Shown: positions 35,730-43,933 of the stretch, piece by piece
How positions within the stretch are numbered: the stretch's first letter is position 1
How the letters are laid out: every line of letters begins with the position of its first letter
NCBI GenBank assembly: GCA_028285545.1
Contig: JANQPA010000041.1
Coordinates: 62,001-126,000 of the forward strand
Source: Saprospiraceae bacterium
Lineage (GTDB): Bacteria > Bacteroidota > Bacteroidia > Chitinophagales > Saprospiraceae
Reading direction: 5' to 3'
Length of the DNA: 64,000 nt
Translations under genes and position numbers: made by a program
The notes under the pieces: generated by a model
The model's input: the letters and a program-made list of their open reading frames with translations, nothing else
The model's database searches: none
Told to the model about the DNA's origin: nothing

Positions 35730-37307
35730 TCACTTACAATCAGGATAACAATCAAAAGCATGATAAGGGGTCAGGCATATCTTTACCTTGTTATCCTTAG
35801 AGTAGGTAACCAGGTTTCGATCATCCTGAGTAATAAATCCTCCTAATATTTCAGCATCATGCCTTTGAGTTATCAAGGATTGTCCGTTTAGGTCAAATAT
35901 CTGAGCTGCATTTCCAAATATCACCAGGATTCTTTTGCCATCAGGAGAAAAAGATGCTGACCGAATGGCTTGATCGAATGGCTCCAAAGATATAATAGAC
36001 CTATCTTCAAAGTCCTTAAACTGCAATTCATTCCCTGACCAAATTAAAATAGATGGGTCAGTAGGAGAAAAAGTAGCTTTAGGAGGTTTCTGGTTCAAAG
36101 ATGGGAATGTCTTTATCAATGTTCCCTCTTTATCCCATAAATTAATGGCAGAATGATCTGCTGTAAAGAAGTGGCCACCAGTATTTTGTTTTGCTTCGCC
36201 AGTATATACGATACCATTGTGATTTTCAAGGTTTTTCACTTTTTCGCCGTCTCCATCCCATATGATGGCCTGACCATCCGCTGAACAAGTGACAGCATAA
36301 TTAGAGTTTGCGATAAAAAAAGCCTTAAAAACATATCCATCATGCGATAAGGTATCAATGAGTGATTTCTTTTGGACATCCCACAGCCAGGCTTTATTGG
36401 TATTGGTTCTTGTCAGTAGCCTAGATCCATCTGAGGAAAATGCCAGGCTAAGAACTTCACCATCATGCTCCAGTGTATCAACGGATGTTCCATCAAAGCT
36501 GCAAATAAAGGCAAATTGATCGCGAGAGCCCGTTCCGATTAAATTGTTATTGGACTCAAAATCCAAAGAGACTACATCATCCAAATGCCCTTCTATCTTG
36601 AATTGAATCTGACCATTTTCATAAACTATTGCAGAATTATCCTTGCTTAATGTGGCAAAGTACTGTTGGTTTTTATCAGAATGCGCAGATAAAATATAAT
36701 CTTTATGGTCCTTCAAAACATAGTCGGGATTCATTTTCATGTCATAAAAATGCACTCTTTTATCCCTGCCGATGATGGCTATTTTATCCTTATGGGCTGG
36801 ATATACTTTTTGTATGGCTTCGATGTCGTTTAAGGTGTCAAATGGGCTAATGGTTAAGGTATGATGTCGTTGAACGGCCGTTCCAAAAGTAGTTACCACC
36901 TCCGCATCGCATAAGCTGTCTTTTAATAAAATATCAAATGCCGTAAAAGCTGAATCTAAGGCTTTTTGAGTATATTCAGACGATGGGTCATCTAATAAAA
37001 TTTGAGTGTAATTGGACAAACTTTTGGCTTTATAAAGATTGACTTTTTTATCATTGACAGCTTTAATTCTTGAGAAAATTTCTTGGAGAAGTGAATTATT
37101 ATTCATTCCGGAAGAAATATAGTTATTCTCGCATATTTCATATAAGTCAGATTGCTTGCTTAAATCATTTAATACCATACAATCGGACAAATAGCCATCT
37201 GCTTCTTTAAACCGCTCTCTAATTTGTCGTTCTTCTGGACTTTCTGGTTGTCCCCAGGCAGGGACGAAGAAAAAAACTAAAATTGATATTGAAATTATTC
37301 GCTTCAT
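35730..37307 (-). CDS. Secreted WD40 protein of the CHAT-STAND operon
   Basis: A 525-residue protein with a signal peptide (cleaved after VPAWGQ, about residue 20), a helical region (about 25-170) and a WD40 propeller (about 180-520) with degenerate blades such as RVHFYD, SAIVYENG, KAWLWD, AIIWDGDG, AINLWDKEG and VKICLTP. The last residues contain Cys (FDCYPDC). In single-chain STAND proteins the propeller follows the NTPase, TM and coiled coil; here it is a separate, exported polypeptide, suggesting the sensor lies in the periplasm. A heptamer repeat sits 7 bp before its ATG. Confidence 0.8.
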   Translation of the reverse strand: MKRIISISILVFFFVPAWGQPESPEERQIRERFKEADGYLSDCMVLNDLSKQSDLYEICENNYISSGMNNNSLLQEIFSRIKAVNDKKVNLYKAKSLSNYTQILLDDPSSEYTQKALDSAFTAFDILLKDSLCDAEVVTTFGTAVQRHHTLTISPFDTLNDIEAIQKVYPAHKDKIAIIGRDKRVHFYDMKMNPDYVLKDHKDYILSAHSDKNQQYFATLSKDNSAIVYENGQIQFKIEGHLDDVVSLDFESNNNLIGTGSRDQFAFICSFDGTSVDTLEHDGEVLSLAFSSDGSRLLTRTNTNKAWLWDVQKKSLIDTLSHDGYVFKAFFIANSNYAVTCSADGQAIIWDGDGEKVKNLENHNGIVYTGEAKQNTGGHFFTADHSAINLWDKEGTLIKTFPSLNQKPPKATFSPTDPSILIWSGNELQFKDFEDRSIISLEPFDQAIRSASFSPDGKRILVIFGNAAQIFDLNGQSLITQRHDAEILGGFITQDDRNLVTYSKDNKVKICLTPYHAFDCYPDCK

Positions 37308-37314
37308 TTTGTTC

Positions 37315-37342
37315 TTAGGTTTTAGGTTTTAGGTTTTAGGTT
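37315..37342. repeat. Four tandem 7-bp repeats directly upstream of WD40 gene
   Basis: TTAGGTT is repeated four times without error, that is AACCTAA on the sense strand of the WD40 gene, ending 7 bp before its ATG. The unit contains the CCTAA half of the TCCTAA-N4-TTAGGA operators found nearby and could be regulatory or simply a variable spacer in the leader. Confidence 0.7.
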
Positions 37343-37377
37343 GAGGTAAGTTGTTTTTTTATGGAAGGAATTAATTC

Positions 37378-38298
37378 TTAATTGTTTCCACAACCACAAT
37401 CTTTATCCTGGATGCAAAACAAGCAATAATCGGACTGTTTTCTCTTCAATGTTAATTTCTCATCAAGGGTGATGATGACTCCAAATGAAGCTATTCCTAT
37501 CCCAACTGCCTTAAACCAATGCTCCTTTGTATTTTTCCGGTTGGCTTTTAAATATTTTTCTTCCGTGCTGTTGTCCCTTTTCATCCTTAAAAGGATATCG
37601 TCTTTATAGTTCAGATAGGTTTTATCAGATGATTCTCGGTATTTTTCACCAACATACCAGGTAAGTATGCCCAGGCCGATGATGGCTGGTTTATACCATC
37701 GAAATTTGGGGCATTTTTTTCTCTTACAAACTTCTGGGGCCTTCCCCAGCAGATCAGCATTGAGGACCAAATTATATTGCCCAGGAAGTAAAATGGATTG
37801 CTCGATAAAATCTTCCCAAAGGAGGGACTTCTTTCCATTGGCTTGCCTAAGTGAAAATTGGAAGTCATCTTCAAGATATTCAGGGCTACTCATTAGTTTA
37901 AAGTGATCATCATTTTGTAGAGTCAAATTCAGTTTGTAATCAAAAGTAGCTGCAGTCCTAAACCTTGAAAGGCGTTTATGGAAAACTTTTTGAATACTAT
38001 CTGATGAATTAAATAGAATTTTCACTCTCGGAATTACAAAATCGAGGACCAGATCTTTTCCATTGATGATTCTTAAGTCTTTAATCAGTTGCTTTTGATA
38101 ATTGCTTAATGAATTTTGATCCATTTGCAATTGGAAGGATTGAGTTGCTTCATTCCAGGAATAATTTACTGGAATTTGTTCACTAAAAGAAAGGTTTAAT
38201 TTTTTAGTGTTGCTTGTTTGTGCCTTGAGGGGGCCACTCAAGAAGTTTAAGGTCATTCCCATGAGCACAAAAAATAGAAAAGTATGATATAACTGCAT
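37378..38298 (-). CDS. Unrecognised exported two-TM protein of the operon
   Basis: A 306-residue protein with a signal peptide (about 1-26, ending GPLKAQ). A beta-rich periplasmic part (about 30-195: VNYSWNEATQSFQL, FDYKLNLTLQNDD, LPGQYNLVLNADL) is followed by two hydrophobic segments (about 207-220 and 262-277) separated by a basic region. It ends in a Cys-rich tail (LFCIQDKDCGCGNN). No family is recognised. Position between the coiled-coil TM protein and the secreted WD40 protein suggests a structural link in a membrane-spanning sensor complex. Confidence 0.55.
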   Translation of the reverse strand: MQLYHTFLFFVLMGMTLNFLSGPLKAQTSNTKKLNLSFSEQIPVNYSWNEATQSFQLQMDQNSLSNYQKQLIKDLRIINGKDLVLDFVIPRVKILFNSSDSIQKVFHKRLSRFRTAATFDYKLNLTLQNDDHFKLMSSPEYLEDDFQFSLRQANGKKSLLWEDFIEQSILLPGQYNLVLNADLLGKAPEVCKRKKCPKFRWYKPAIIGLGILTWYVGEKYRESSDKTYLNYKDDILLRMKRDNSTEEKYLKANRKNTKEHWFKAVGIGIASFGVIITLDEKLTLKRKQSDYCLFCIQDKDCGCGNN

Positions 38299-38336
38299 GG
38301 TTTTAGGGTTTTGTGTCTATAAATTTAGGTAATAAA

Positions 38337-39476
38337 TTAATTATTTTGAAGGTTTCTTAATTCTTCACCATAAGTTATGTTATTTAAAAATGTCTTATTT
38401 GAATAGTCGACTTCGCCTTCTTCGATTATTTTTTTTGCATTAGTTAGGGCCATATTTTTTTCAGTACTAGCATTTGGCATTCTTTTAAAAATGTCATATC
38501 TGCTTTTATAATAATTAAATCCTTCATAAACAATCTGATCTAATCTTTGCTGTAATTGCCTTTTCATTATTTCCAATCCGGCACATTGATTGATAGCAGC
38601 AAAACATTGTTTTTTTGCCACAAAGAAATTCCTACTGGACAGCTCTTGAGTTATTTGATATTCCAATTCTTCACATGAAACTTGCAGGCTTTGAAGTTGT
38701 CTTATTTCCCTTCTTTTATTAAGAATGATTCTGTTATTATCAAAATTCACATCGAAAGAATCAACAGTGGTTTTTACTATTTGAGAAGCTTCATTCAGGC
38801 TACTTAGAGCATCGCTCCATTGATTACTTTTTATTTGAACGTCAACAAGATCCAATTGGGCCTGAAATCTGGTTCGATTAATATTTAGTACCTGGGTCTT
38901 TAAATCTTTTTCCAGCTTTTCTTTTGTCTGCTGTAATGAATTTAGAGTGGCAGTATTCCTTTCAATATTTGTTTTTTGACTGTTAACAATTTCTTTTAGG
39001 CTATCAATTTCTTCAGCTAGATCGGCTCTTTGCTTTTGCATATCCTCAATGGTTTCATCCTTTTGAATATTTGAAGCCAATAAACCAATTGCTACTAAGG
39101 AAACAACAATGACCCCCATTAAAAGCTGTTGAATTTTACGTCGATTAGCAAGCTTTTCTTTAAGTCTTTTTAATTCTTCTTCTTGTCTTTTGGCTTCTTT
39201 AAGCCTTTCTTCCTTTTTTTTTTGTTCAACTAGAGCTTCACTTTTTTTGATGAATTCCTTCAGGTTAGAATCCAGAGTTGAACTTGGAAAAAAAGCTCGA
39301 AATTTTAATAATTCTTTTTCTGGAAGAAGGTCTTCTTCTTTTTTCCCTGCATCCAGATAATTTTGGTATTGGAGTTCAAGCAATTGGAGAATTTGCCGGC
39401 GCATTCTCAGCTCCACTGGTAATCTTTCCCAAACTTTCTGGGCAATCACATCATGTCGTAACTCCAGCTTTTTCAT
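38337..39476 (-). CDS. Detached STAND C-terminal helices with TM segment and coiled coil
   Basis: A 379-residue protein starting ELRHDVIAQKVWER, the helical motif that normally ends the NTPase module of nSTAND1-type proteins, then a charged helix, one TM segment (about 117-134) and a long coiled coil (about 135-205, with further helices to 379). It begins 3 bases after the stop codon of the NTPase gene. The natural reading is that a single-chain STAND protein has been split here, so this product should dock on the NTPase and pass a signal across the membrane. Confidence 0.7.
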   Translation of the reverse strand: MKKLELRHDVIAQKVWERLPVELRMRRQILQLLELQYQNYLDAGKKEEDLLPEKELLKFRAFFPSSTLDSNLKEFIKKSEALVEQKKKEERLKEAKRQEEELKRLKEKLANRRKIQQLLMGVIVVSLVAIGLLASNIQKDETIEDMQKQRADLAEEIDSLKEIVNSQKTNIERNTATLNSLQQTKEKLEKDLKTQVLNINRTRFQAQLDLVDVQIKSNQWSDALSSLNEASQIVKTTVDSFDVNFDNNRIILNKRREIRQLQSLQVSCEELEYQITQELSSRNFFVAKKQCFAAINQCAGLEIMKRQLQQRLDQIVYEGFNYYKSRYDIFKRMPNASTEKNMALTNAKKIIEEGEVDYSNKTFLNNITYGEELRNLQNN

Positions 39477-39478
39477 GG

Positions 39479-40537
39479 CTAATCTTCATAACTTCTGATG
39501 AGACGCATTTTTTCTAATTCTTCAACCAATTCATAAAAGTCTTTTTCGTCAATTTGATACTCTTTCCGTATGTTTTCTAAATCTTCCTCCGAAACAATGC
39601 GTTTGGTATGTTCATGAGTAACCAGTTCACTAAGAACAGCCAGCGGTGTTGTTTTTCCAAAGCGGTTTTCCAATTCTTCAATTTTGGAATCGAGGAAGAA
39701 GCCAATGGCATCGTCAAAATCACCGGTTACATCAATTAATTTGGAGTCAAAACGGGGAGGAGCATCTTCTATTTTTTTAACAGCTTGCTGGTAGAGCCAG
39801 TCCAGATACACTTGTAGGTAGGTAAGTTCGGTTCCTGTACCACCATGTTGAAGTCTTTGACGAATTTTTTCAGAAATTAAATCGGGGGCATCCACATCAA
39901 GTTCTTCTTTTTCATCTAATCTTTGGAGCATTTTTTGGGTAATCTGTTGGATTTGATTAAATCTCATTTTTTCTATTCGGTAGCGAAAATCGAATAAGCT
40001 GGGAACCTTTTTTTCAAATTCTGATAAATCTGCCAAATACTCTTCCCGCATGATAAAAATGAGCTTACAGGTAAACCTGGCTCCAATAAGGTCTTTTACA
40101 AAATCAAAAAATTCAGCCTGTTCTTTACTATCATTTCTTTGGGTAAATAATTCTTCAAATTGATCAAAAATTAAAAAGAGTGGTTTAAAAGCTGATTCCT
40201 GAATTTCCCGGAGGCCTTTTACAAAGCCTTTTTCTTGATCTATAATATTTGGTTCTTCTTCAATATCTTCTAATTCTTCTGTAAGCTTTCGTTTTATGGA
40301 GTCAATGATGTTGTATTCTCGTCGGATATATAATTCCTTCCATCGTTTGTCGTACCTATTGGCCAGCCCACATTGGACCAGGCTGGTTTTGCCGGTCCCG
40401 CTGGCTCCATACAGTAGGATTAGCTTACTTTCATAAGTCATTTTATAGAGCTCTTCGGTTTCTTTTTCTCTACCAAAGAACAGTTCCTTGTCATTTTTAT
40501 TAAAGGCATCTAAAAATTGAAATGGACTATCACGCAT
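39479..40537 (-). CDS. nSTAND1-like P-loop NTPase
   Basis: A 352-residue protein with FFGREKETEEL (about 20-30), Walker A GASGTGKTS (Gly44-Ser52) and Walker B LIFDQFEELF (about 122-131), the DQFEE signature of nSTAND1 regulators. A winged-helix-like C-terminal part (about 240-352) is present, but the usual C-terminal 'HD.LA..' helix is missing and starts the next gene. STAND NTPases switch on by oligomerising after sensing a signal. It sits 10 bp downstream of the CHAT protease and so is its likely regulator. Confidence 0.85.
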   Translation of the reverse strand: MRDSPFQFLDAFNKNDKELFFGREKETEELYKMTYESKLILLYGASGTGKTSLVQCGLANRYDKRWKELYIRREYNIIDSIKRKLTEELEDIEEEPNIIDQEKGFVKGLREIQESAFKPLFLIFDQFEELFTQRNDSKEQAEFFDFVKDLIGARFTCKLIFIMREEYLADLSEFEKKVPSLFDFRYRIEKMRFNQIQQITQKMLQRLDEKEELDVDAPDLISEKIRQRLQHGGTGTELTYLQVYLDWLYQQAVKKIEDAPPRFDSKLIDVTGDFDDAIGFFLDSKIEELENRFGKTTPLAVLSELVTHEHTKRIVSEEDLENIRKEYQIDEKDFYELVEELEKMRLIRSYED

Positions 40538-40547
40538 AATCTGAATT

Positions 40548-42398
40548 TTAGGCTCCTAAATCATCTTTGAATAATTTTAGTTGATCCAGGATAATTTCTA
40601 AATCTTCATACTTGCTTCTATCATAGTTTTCATTCACTATGAAATTTTGGTTCGGTTCAAAAGTTTGTGATAATCGATAAATATATCCTTGTTTATCTTC
40701 TTCACTTTTATATGAGTCTAAGAGGAGTATTTGAGGAATACTGCCTTCTTTTTCTTCAACATTAATTTCAAAATTGTTGAGATCAATTAAGAAAGGAGTT
40801 AAGTTAAGAGGTTCCTCGTCTTCCTCTAAATTTTTGGCAAATAGAATAGCTCTATTTGCCGTAAAGCCTGACCTTCTAATTGGCTTCTCAGAAATCCCTT
40901 CCTCGGAGTCCTCAAAACTGCGATGGTTATGAACGAATTTTACATCTCGCCCATTGTATGGATTGTCTACTTTAATACCACTAACGGCAATTAAGGGACA
41001 ATTATAATAGCATAAAAAAGCACTCCGCTTTAAAAACTTTCCTAAATGTTTTTCTGCTTCTAAGCAGAGTGTTTCTATTTCTTCTCTTGGTATAGAAAAG
41101 GTGGGCGTAATTTTCTGATTTAATTCTTTTTCCAGAAAACGACAGGCTTGATAATATTCATCTGTCTCAATCATGCTCGAAAAAAATAATTCAAACCCTT
41201 TTATATAAGGCGTCCATTGGTTTTGTTTGAAAATTCTTCCAATGGTGGTAATTAACCAAACATAGTCATAATGGACTGCTAATTTAAAATTGAGGTCAAA
41301 AATAGATACAATATCTTTTTTATATGGCTCCTCAATTATAAATGATTCATTCGCTTTTTTTGCATTCCTTACTTCATGCCACAGATTAGCTATTGCAATA
41401 TAACTTATAAATCTGATAAATGAACGATAAATTTTATTAATGCTTTCTAATCTGTAAATTCCATATTTTTCTCCCTCTTCAGAAAGAATGGTGTATAGAA
41501 GCTCTTCAAAGATAGAAGGAAAAGACTCTTTTATCTTAATTTTTTTCTTCCTGAACTTAAGATTTTCAGGGTCTTTTTGATAAGCATTCCAAAAACCACT
41601 ACCAAATTCATCCTCTTCCGAATAATCATTTAAGCCCTCAAGTACCAGATCAACCAGCTTTTTATTAATATCAGGATGACTTAAAATAACACTTTCGTTA
41701 CCTTTAAAATTATCCGGTTCCGGGTCTGGGGCGCTCCTGGTAGGCGGAATCGTCCAATCTAAATTTTCTTCATCAGAATAGAATAACTTCCAGGCAAACT
41801 CATTAATTTCTAAGCTATACTCGCCTCTTTGGGGCTGATCAACCTTTTCAATATCAATTCCTATTTGCTCCTCAGCATATTTAGAGTCTAGATATGCTTT
41901 TCCTGCATTAAACGCATCTTTTATGGTTCGGCCATTAACTAATGCGCTGTAAAACTGCTCTGCAAAATCTATGGCCTTATTATCTTCTATGTTGCTGGAA
42001 GTAGCAATGATAACCTTAACACCTTTTTTCAAAAATACTTTCACCTGATCTTCATTAGCACAACCATTTAAAAACATCAGCTTCAGATTCTCAAGATTAC
42101 CCAACAGCTGAGCAAGACTGGAAGCTCTTAAAGCCACATCCTCCAATAGCAAGGAAGTACTATTTGAGTGCCCACCATAATGGAAAATATGCAGGTCATT
42201 ATGCAGCACATGAATTTCCCGAAAAATCCTATCGAGATTGGCACTATGAATAGAGTCATAGTCTACTCTAGACCTTAAGGCTTGGGTTTTTAATATTTCG
42301 GCAAGTGTATCCTCCTCCTTTTCAACCTTTAAGCTCCCTTCCTCATCATTAGCAAAGGCAAATAAAAAGACAGGAAGTTTAGTTGAGGAGTCACTCAT
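40548..42398 (-). CDS. CHAT-domain (caspase-like) protease
   Basis: A 616-residue protein. The N-terminal CHAT domain (about 1-210) has the catalytic His77 in HYGGHS and Cys113 in LNGCAN. The remaining 400 residues are mostly helical and acidic with no recognised domain, and carry the IPPTRSAPDPEPDN linker after residue 215. CHAT proteases act as signal-gated cysteine proteases in death and defence systems. First gene of a six-gene run (CHAT, NTPase, coiled coil, two-TM protein, WD40, caspase B). It is preceded by a long leader with a candidate operator 422 bp upstream. No other start is plausible. Confidence 0.85.
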   Translation of the reverse strand: MSDSSTKLPVFLFAFANDEEGSLKVEKEEDTLAEILKTQALRSRVDYDSIHSANLDRIFREIHVLHNDLHIFHYGGHSNSTSLLLEDVALRASSLAQLLGNLENLKLMFLNGCANEDQVKVFLKKGVKVIIATSSNIEDNKAIDFAEQFYSALVNGRTIKDAFNAGKAYLDSKYAEEQIGIDIEKVDQPQRGEYSLEINEFAWKLFYSDEENLDWTIPPTRSAPDPEPDNFKGNESVILSHPDINKKLVDLVLEGLNDYSEEDEFGSGFWNAYQKDPENLKFRKKKIKIKESFPSIFEELLYTILSEEGEKYGIYRLESINKIYRSFIRFISYIAIANLWHEVRNAKKANESFIIEEPYKKDIVSIFDLNFKLAVHYDYVWLITTIGRIFKQNQWTPYIKGFELFFSSMIETDEYYQACRFLEKELNQKITPTFSIPREEIETLCLEAEKHLGKFLKRSAFLCYYNCPLIAVSGIKVDNPYNGRDVKFVHNHRSFEDSEEGISEKPIRRSGFTANRAILFAKNLEEDEEPLNLTPFLIDLNNFEINVEEKEGSIPQILLLDSYKSEEDKQGYIYRLSQTFEPNQNFIVNENYDRSKYEDLEIILDQLKLFKDDLGA

Positions 42399-42674
42399 GG
42401 TTGTTGGAATAGTGAGAGTTTTAGGTCAATTTATCCTGAGTATAATAACATTAGCTCTGGATACTATTTTTATAGGTGTAAAAGATTGAATATAACTTTT
42501 TTATTTTATGCTATGTTTGTCGTAAATGATTTAAAGACGTCAACAACTATAGAAAATAAAGAGGATAACAGATTTTAGCATTAATCCAATTACTCTTCAA
42601 GTTGTTATGTTAATATACTAAAAACTGGATTAAATTTAAAATAAAAAAATTAGACAATGCCATATATAAAAATA

Positions 42675-42697
42675 GGCCACCTCTCAACAAGGCGACC
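42675..42697 (-). terminator. Rho-independent terminator of short unit
   Basis: On the minus strand GGTCGCCT pairs with AGGTGGCC over 8 bp (two wobble pairs) across a 7-nt loop, followed directly by TATTTTTAT. It ends a short transcript that would begin after the candidate operator at 42820-42846. Confidence 0.6.
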
Positions 42698-42819
42698 CGT
42701 TTAAATAAAAAAGGGTTTTAGGGGTTGTTTTTCGAAAGATCGATCAACAGTACAAAAATGCAAATAAGTTGCAGTGACTCCTATGGCAAAATTTGCTGAG
42801 GTTTTATCCGGTGTGTGCA

Positions 42820-42846
42820 GGATAGGGATATCCTAAATTATTAGGA
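42820..42846 (-). promoter_or_regulatory. Candidate response-regulator operator, copy 2
   Basis: Reads on the minus strand as TCCTAA-TAAT-TTAGGA followed by TATCCCTATCC. The dyad and the one-sided extension match copies at 43170-43196 and 46602-46627. It faces a short unit ended by the terminator at 42675-42697, and further on the CHAT operon. Confidence 0.55.
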
Positions 42847-42949
42847 GATAGAAAGCACCATGGTCTTCAAATGCAATAGTTTTGTCTCTACAAGTTTCTA
42901 CAAAAATTTCTGACACTTTAAAAAGCTTGATTTAAGATCATAAATAAAA

Positions 42950-42971
42950 AGAGCTGCTCTTTAGCAGCTCT
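42950..42971 (-). terminator. Rho-independent terminator after small ORF
   Basis: AGAGCTGCT and AGCAGCTCT form a 9-bp stem with a 4-nt loop; on the minus strand TTTTTATTTA follows. It lies 50 bp downstream of the 35-codon ORF and is also the first terminator behind the response-regulator gene. Confidence 0.7.
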
Positions 42972-43021
42972 CCTATAATTGGGGTTTAGGTGTTTTCACA
43001 CTTCTTAATCGTAGTATGTGT

Positions 43022-43129
43022 TTAATAATTTGAGATTTCACCTGGAATTACAGTTGCCTTTATTCCTTTTGTCACACCTAAAATTCTCTTAGCTTGATAA
43101 TATAAAGTTAGGGCTAAATCATAGACCAT
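43022..43129 (-). CDS. Candidate 35-residue peptide gene between operator and terminator
   Basis: The ORF begins MVYDLALTLYYQAKRIL and continues with a basic GVTKGIKATVIPGEISNY tail, an amphipathic helix followed by a basic stretch. It has its own candidate operator 41 bp upstream and a terminator 50 bp downstream, so it looks like a separate short gene. Its start codon falls inside a nested hairpin (43112-43158). It could be a signalling or toxic peptide, or a small-RNA unit with a chance frame. No homologue is recognised. Confidence 0.4.
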   Translation of the reverse strand: MVYDLALTLYYQAKRILGVTKGIKATVIPGEISNY

Positions 43130-43158
43130 ACTTTAGGTATGGTTCAGGAAATTTAGCC
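43112..43158 (-). promoter_or_regulatory. Nested hairpin enclosing start codon of small ORF
   Basis: Outer arms GGCTAAAT/ATTTAGCC (8 bp) surround inner arms ACCATAC/GTATGGT (7 bp) with a 5-nt loop. On the minus-strand RNA the AUG of the 35-codon ORF lies in the inner 3' arm, so translation may be gated by structure. A transcription-termination role for the response-regulator gene is an alternative, although no U-run follows. Confidence 0.5.
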
Positions 43159-43169
43159 AGTAGTTTTGA

Positions 43170-43196
43170 GGAATGGCATATCCTAAATATTTAGGA
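43170..43196 (-). promoter_or_regulatory. Candidate response-regulator operator, copy 1
   Basis: A perfect 16-bp palindrome, TCCTAAATATTTAGGA, with the minus-strand extension TATGCCATTCC. It is 41 bp upstream of the 35-codon ORF and 33 bp behind the stop of the LuxR-type regulator, the most likely binder. Confidence 0.6.
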
Positions 43197-43229
43197 GGGC
43201 AGTCTTCATTTCAATAGTAAATGGTCTTA

Positions 43230-43853
43230 TTAGGCTTTGATATATCCTAACCTAATGGCCTTTCTTAATAATTTACTGGTGGTATCTACTTTGAATTTTT
43301 TACGCATATTTTCCAGGTGAGTATCTACGGTGGTTTTTCCAATTCCCAGTTCTTTTCCTATTTCCTTTCCAGTGAGGTGGGCAAGGTTTAGCACCTCAAC
43401 TTCCCTGCTCGTTAATTGAATCTCTTCATCTGTATAAGGAGTGGAGGGGCTTCCCCAGGAATCCATAGACGGAAAAGGGCGGTTTTTATATTTTACGATG
43501 GAATGAATGGCATCAATTAAAGAATCACCTGTTTTGTTTTTTATTAAATAACCATCTACTCCCATACGATAAAGATCATAAATATAATCACCCTCATTAT
43601 GATAGGTAAGCATAAGGATTTTAGTATTTGGGTAAGTTTTGCGAATGGTTTTAGCTACTTCTATACCATTCATTTTTGGCATTTCAACATCCAGAATTAC
43701 CAGATGAGTATGTGGATTTTTATCTAACAAAGTCAATAACTCTTCTCCATTATCTGCTTCGCCAAGAATGTGTAATTCATCATCTTTCTCCAAAATGGAG
43801 CGTACACCTTCAGTAAACATTTTATGATCATCAGCTAGGAGTATATTGATCAT
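43230..43853 (-). CDS. LuxR/NarL-type response regulator
   Basis: 207 residues from the ATG at MINILLADDH; an upstream TTG at 43937 would add 28 unlikely residues. The receiver domain has Asp8-Asp9, the phospho-acceptor Asp55 (LVILDVEMP), a Thr/Ser in MLTYHN and Lys in YLIKNK. The C-terminal HTH (about 140-205) reads LTSREVEVLNLAHLTGKEIGKELGIGKTTVDTHLENMRKKF. It is the cognate partner of the TPR histidine kinase directly upstream. Three TCCTAA-N4-TTAGGA dyads in the vicinity are its best candidate targets. Confidence 0.88.
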   Translation of the reverse strand: MINILLADDHKMFTEGVRSILEKDDELHILGEADNGEELLTLLDKNPHTHLVILDVEMPKMNGIEVAKTIRKTYPNTKILMLTYHNEGDYIYDLYRMGVDGYLIKNKTGDSLIDAIHSIVKYKNRPFPSMDSWGSPSTPYTDEEIQLTSREVEVLNLAHLTGKEIGKELGIGKTTVDTHLENMRKKFKVDTTSKLLRKAIRLGYIKA

Positions 43854-43933
43854 GGCTAAATGATTTTGAACTATGGTTAGGATATTATGAGTAAGGTTAT
43901 CTAAAAAAAGGAGGTTCAATAAAATATCAAGGG

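Larger units (their letters stand above)
42399..43021. other. 623-bp gap: leader of CHAT operon with short terminator-ended unit
   Basis: No protein gene is recognised. On the minus strand it contains the terminator of the small ORF (42950-42971), a candidate operator (42820-42846) and, 122 bp further, a second terminator (42675-42697). An RNA of roughly 130-150 nt could therefore be made between the latter two. The only frame inside it starts with TTG near 42762 and has 20 codons. The final 270 bp before the CHAT ATG are AT-rich and should hold its promoter. Confidence 0.5.

Noticed and set aside
37378-38298. Possible bacterial gasdermin next to the proteases
   Set aside because: The protein has a signal peptide and two C-terminal TM helices and no gasdermin-like pattern; no other gene in the island fits either.
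42740-42846. Open frame through operator copy 2 reading PDKTSANFAIGVTATYLH
   Set aside because: It follows directly on a stop codon and has only a CTG or a late TTG as start; a non-coding RNA is a better reading of this short unit.
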